Origin: Oxyruncus cristatus
Taxonomy: Eukaryota > Chordata > Aves > Passeriformes > Cotingidae
Length of the DNA: 64,000 nt
NCBI GenBank assembly: GCA_013399855.1
Contig: VXAY01002132.1
Span: forward strand, 971,283 to 1,035,282
Reading direction: 5' to 3'
Each line of letters begins with the position of its first letter. The stretch's first letter is position 1. Below the pieces are notes generated by a model. The model had not been told where the DNA came from and made no database searches. It saw nothing but the letters and a program-made list of their open reading frames with translations. Position numbers and translations under genes: made by a program. Shown here piece by piece: positions 62,210 through 64,000 of the stretch.

Positions 62210-64000
62210 GTCCGTCTGTGCCGGGGCCGAGGGCTGGGGTGGGCTGGAGGGTGGCAGTGCTCCTGCCGGGGGGAGGCGGCTGCCAGGGAGCAGGAAGGTA
62301 CAGGAAGGGCAGCACCGGCCGTGGGCTCCCTGGGTGTCCCCCGGGGTCCTGCCTGCTTCCACCCCTCCCCAGCGTGGGATGCAGCCGATAGCAGGACCCT
62401 GGGAATGTACCTCAGCCTGGCACTGGCTGTGCCTGCATCCATCCAGGGAGCAGGGGAAAGGCTGTGCCAACACAAATTTGGTCCTTGCATCCCTTTGAAG
62501 GATTCTCGGGGGGTGGGGGGGGGAGGAGAAGGGTAAATCCTGGTTGTCTCCATCTATCAAAATGGCTGTTTGGGATGTTATTAGGGGTGCTGTGGGAGGT
62601 AAGTTGCTTGCATGAGCTCCAAAAGCAACCAGAGAATTCATGGGATTGAGAAAAATCCGCCACCGACTATTAGGCACAAAGACAGTTTTTGGCCTCAAGC
62701 CCCTGAGCCACAAATCCCAGTTGGCAACCAGGGAAGAGCCCCTGCATCTGTCCCAGGTGTCTGAACTTCCCCTGGGACATGGGCAGGCTTGGAGTGGGGT
62801 GGGCAGAGCTGCAGTTCAGCACAGGGGCACTGGTTTCAAGGCTTTGGAACCTGAATTTGAAAAAATCCTTGATCACTGTTAAAGGGCTGTGAGATACCAA
62901 ACTAGCCCTGGGTTTGCTCTGTGCTGTGGCAGCAGAGGGAGCAGATGAGGTCCTGGAGGAGAGGGATGCCTGGGGTGTCCAAGTGCAGGCAGCAGGCAGA
63001 TATGGGGCGTGCAGGAACCCTGTCTGCACACAAACAGGGCTGACAGTCCCTGGCCAACCCCGGTCCCTGCTCCTGCAGGTGAACCCGCAGCGCTTATCCT
63101 CCATCCTCAGACACATCCCAGTCTACATCCCAGTGTGCTCATGTGCATTTACACCCATTTATTCTTGTGCCACCAGTCTGAAGTGTCCTGCTGCCCTGGC
63201 AGCTTCCCCCCGATGCACACAAGCTGCTCCGCCGCTGTTTCCCAGAAGATCAGCCCCCCGCATCGTCCCTCCCCACTCCCTCCCCACTCTGAAGTGGTGC
63301 CAGACCGAGCTAATCTCCCCCAAACACAAACGATAAGACCCGTCGGCAGTGGAGGAGAAGCGGGTGTGAACTGTCCCCTGCTGGACTGTGCCAGCTCCCG
63401 AACCTACTGGAAGCTCCACAGGCCCACTCACCCTCCTCGTCTTCCTCACCACCCTCATCTGCCTCGCCCTTGTTACCCTCCTCACCTTCATCATTTGGGG
63501 CACACGAGGCTGGCCATAAACCACCGTGGCCCAGAGTGTCTTCCTCCCCACAGCACTTGCAGCAGTGCTGATCCCCGTGGGCTCTGACAGGTGTCCCCCC
63601 TCCCCAGGAGCCCCCCAGTCCCCACAGCACTGGCAGCAGCACAGGCTGTGTGCAGGAGAGAGGGCTGGGGCAGGGGAGCCCCGGGGTCTCTGTGCAGAGG
63701 GGTGGGACTGTGGTTCGAGGAGCAGGGGCTGAAGAGAGCACACGCTGTGGGGTGCAGGGGTTCAGGGGGCACTGATGGAACGAGAGCAGGGGTGTGCAGC
63801 AGGCAGCTGCGTGCTCAGGGGCTGTGTTGGGTGGCGGGGGGTGTATCGGGACGGCCCAGGTGTGTGCGAGGGTGCGCAGGGGCCGTGTCGGACAGCAGCG
63901 TGAGTAGGGCCAGTGCATGTGCCGGGGCAGCTCACGCGTGTGTGGAGGCTCTGCTGGATGGCTCCGTCTGTCCGTGCAGGGGCCCACGGGGCCGTGGGTG
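62210..64000. other. Alpha-D downstream region, up to the window end
   Basis: GC-rich unique sequence with a G-run near 62507-62524 and a 44-bp stretch (63076-63119) related to one upstream of alpha-D. No alpha-A globin exon is present. It should lie beyond 64000 if the usual order holds. A purine-rich minus-strand stretch at about 63425-63500 encodes a Glu/Gly-rich frame that looks compositional. Confidence 0.6.

Noticed and set aside
62190..64000. Searched for the adult alpha-A globin gene
   Set aside because: No VLSAADK-type start, [10 protein letters not shown] exon or TSKYR end is present on either strand, so the gene is outside the window rather than lost.

Overview
The window is nuclear DNA from a bird. 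It holds the 5' part of the alpha-globin locus in its ancestral vertebrate arrangement: MPG, then NPRL3, then alpha-like globins. The avian assignment rests on the globin types (an embryonic pi/zeta-type gene followed by an intact alpha-D gene), on the GC splice donor in alpha-D intron 2 that is known from chicken and duck, and on several 3' fragments of CR1 LINEs, the dominant avian repeat. I cannot name the species.

Layout. Positions 1-2363 are intron or flank of MPG with no exon I can support. The last two coding exons of MPG (plus strand; 2364-2568 and 7829-8223) encode the catalytic part of N-methylpurine DNA glycosylase. The first exon or exons lie before the window. MPG ends tail-to-tail against NPRL3 on the minus strand. 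Twelve NPRL3 coding exons run from 49848 down to the stop codon at 10045 and encode about 529 residues, equivalent to human exons 3-14. Only the first about 40 residues are missing. The missing exons 1-2 probably fall in an assembly gap (single N at 51690), where a 41-bp minisatellite abuts a short CpG-rich stretch.

NPRL3 intron 5 (35850-38564) carries a cluster of NF-E2/MARE, GATA, E-box and CACCC motifs at about 36.5-36.75 kb. This is the same intron that holds the human major alpha-globin enhancer (HS-40, MCS-R2), so it is the probable master enhancer of the downstream globin genes. A second, less certain GATA-KLF-GATA-MARE cluster lies in intron 3 at about 43.06-43.2 kb.

From 52.2 to 56.5 kb is intergenic DNA with a CR1 fragment. 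The embryonic pi/zeta globin gene (56832-58773) and the alpha-D globin gene (61258-62155) follow on the plus strand. Each has three exons with canonical phases, a TATA box, GATA sites and a poly(A) signal. Alpha-D has a GC-AG second intron filled with a G-rich 39-bp tandem repeat and a second N. The adult alpha-A gene is not in the window and should lie just beyond 64000.

How the parts work together: MPG (base-excision repair) and NPRL3 (GATOR1, mTORC1 control) are housekeeping genes. The NPRL3 introns host erythroid enhancers that act over about 20-25 kb on pi (primitive red cells) and alpha-D (primitive and definitive red cells). I found no undescribed gene system. The items most worth checking are the enhancer clusters, the minisatellite/gap at the NPRL3 promoter, and the GC donor with its G-rich intron.
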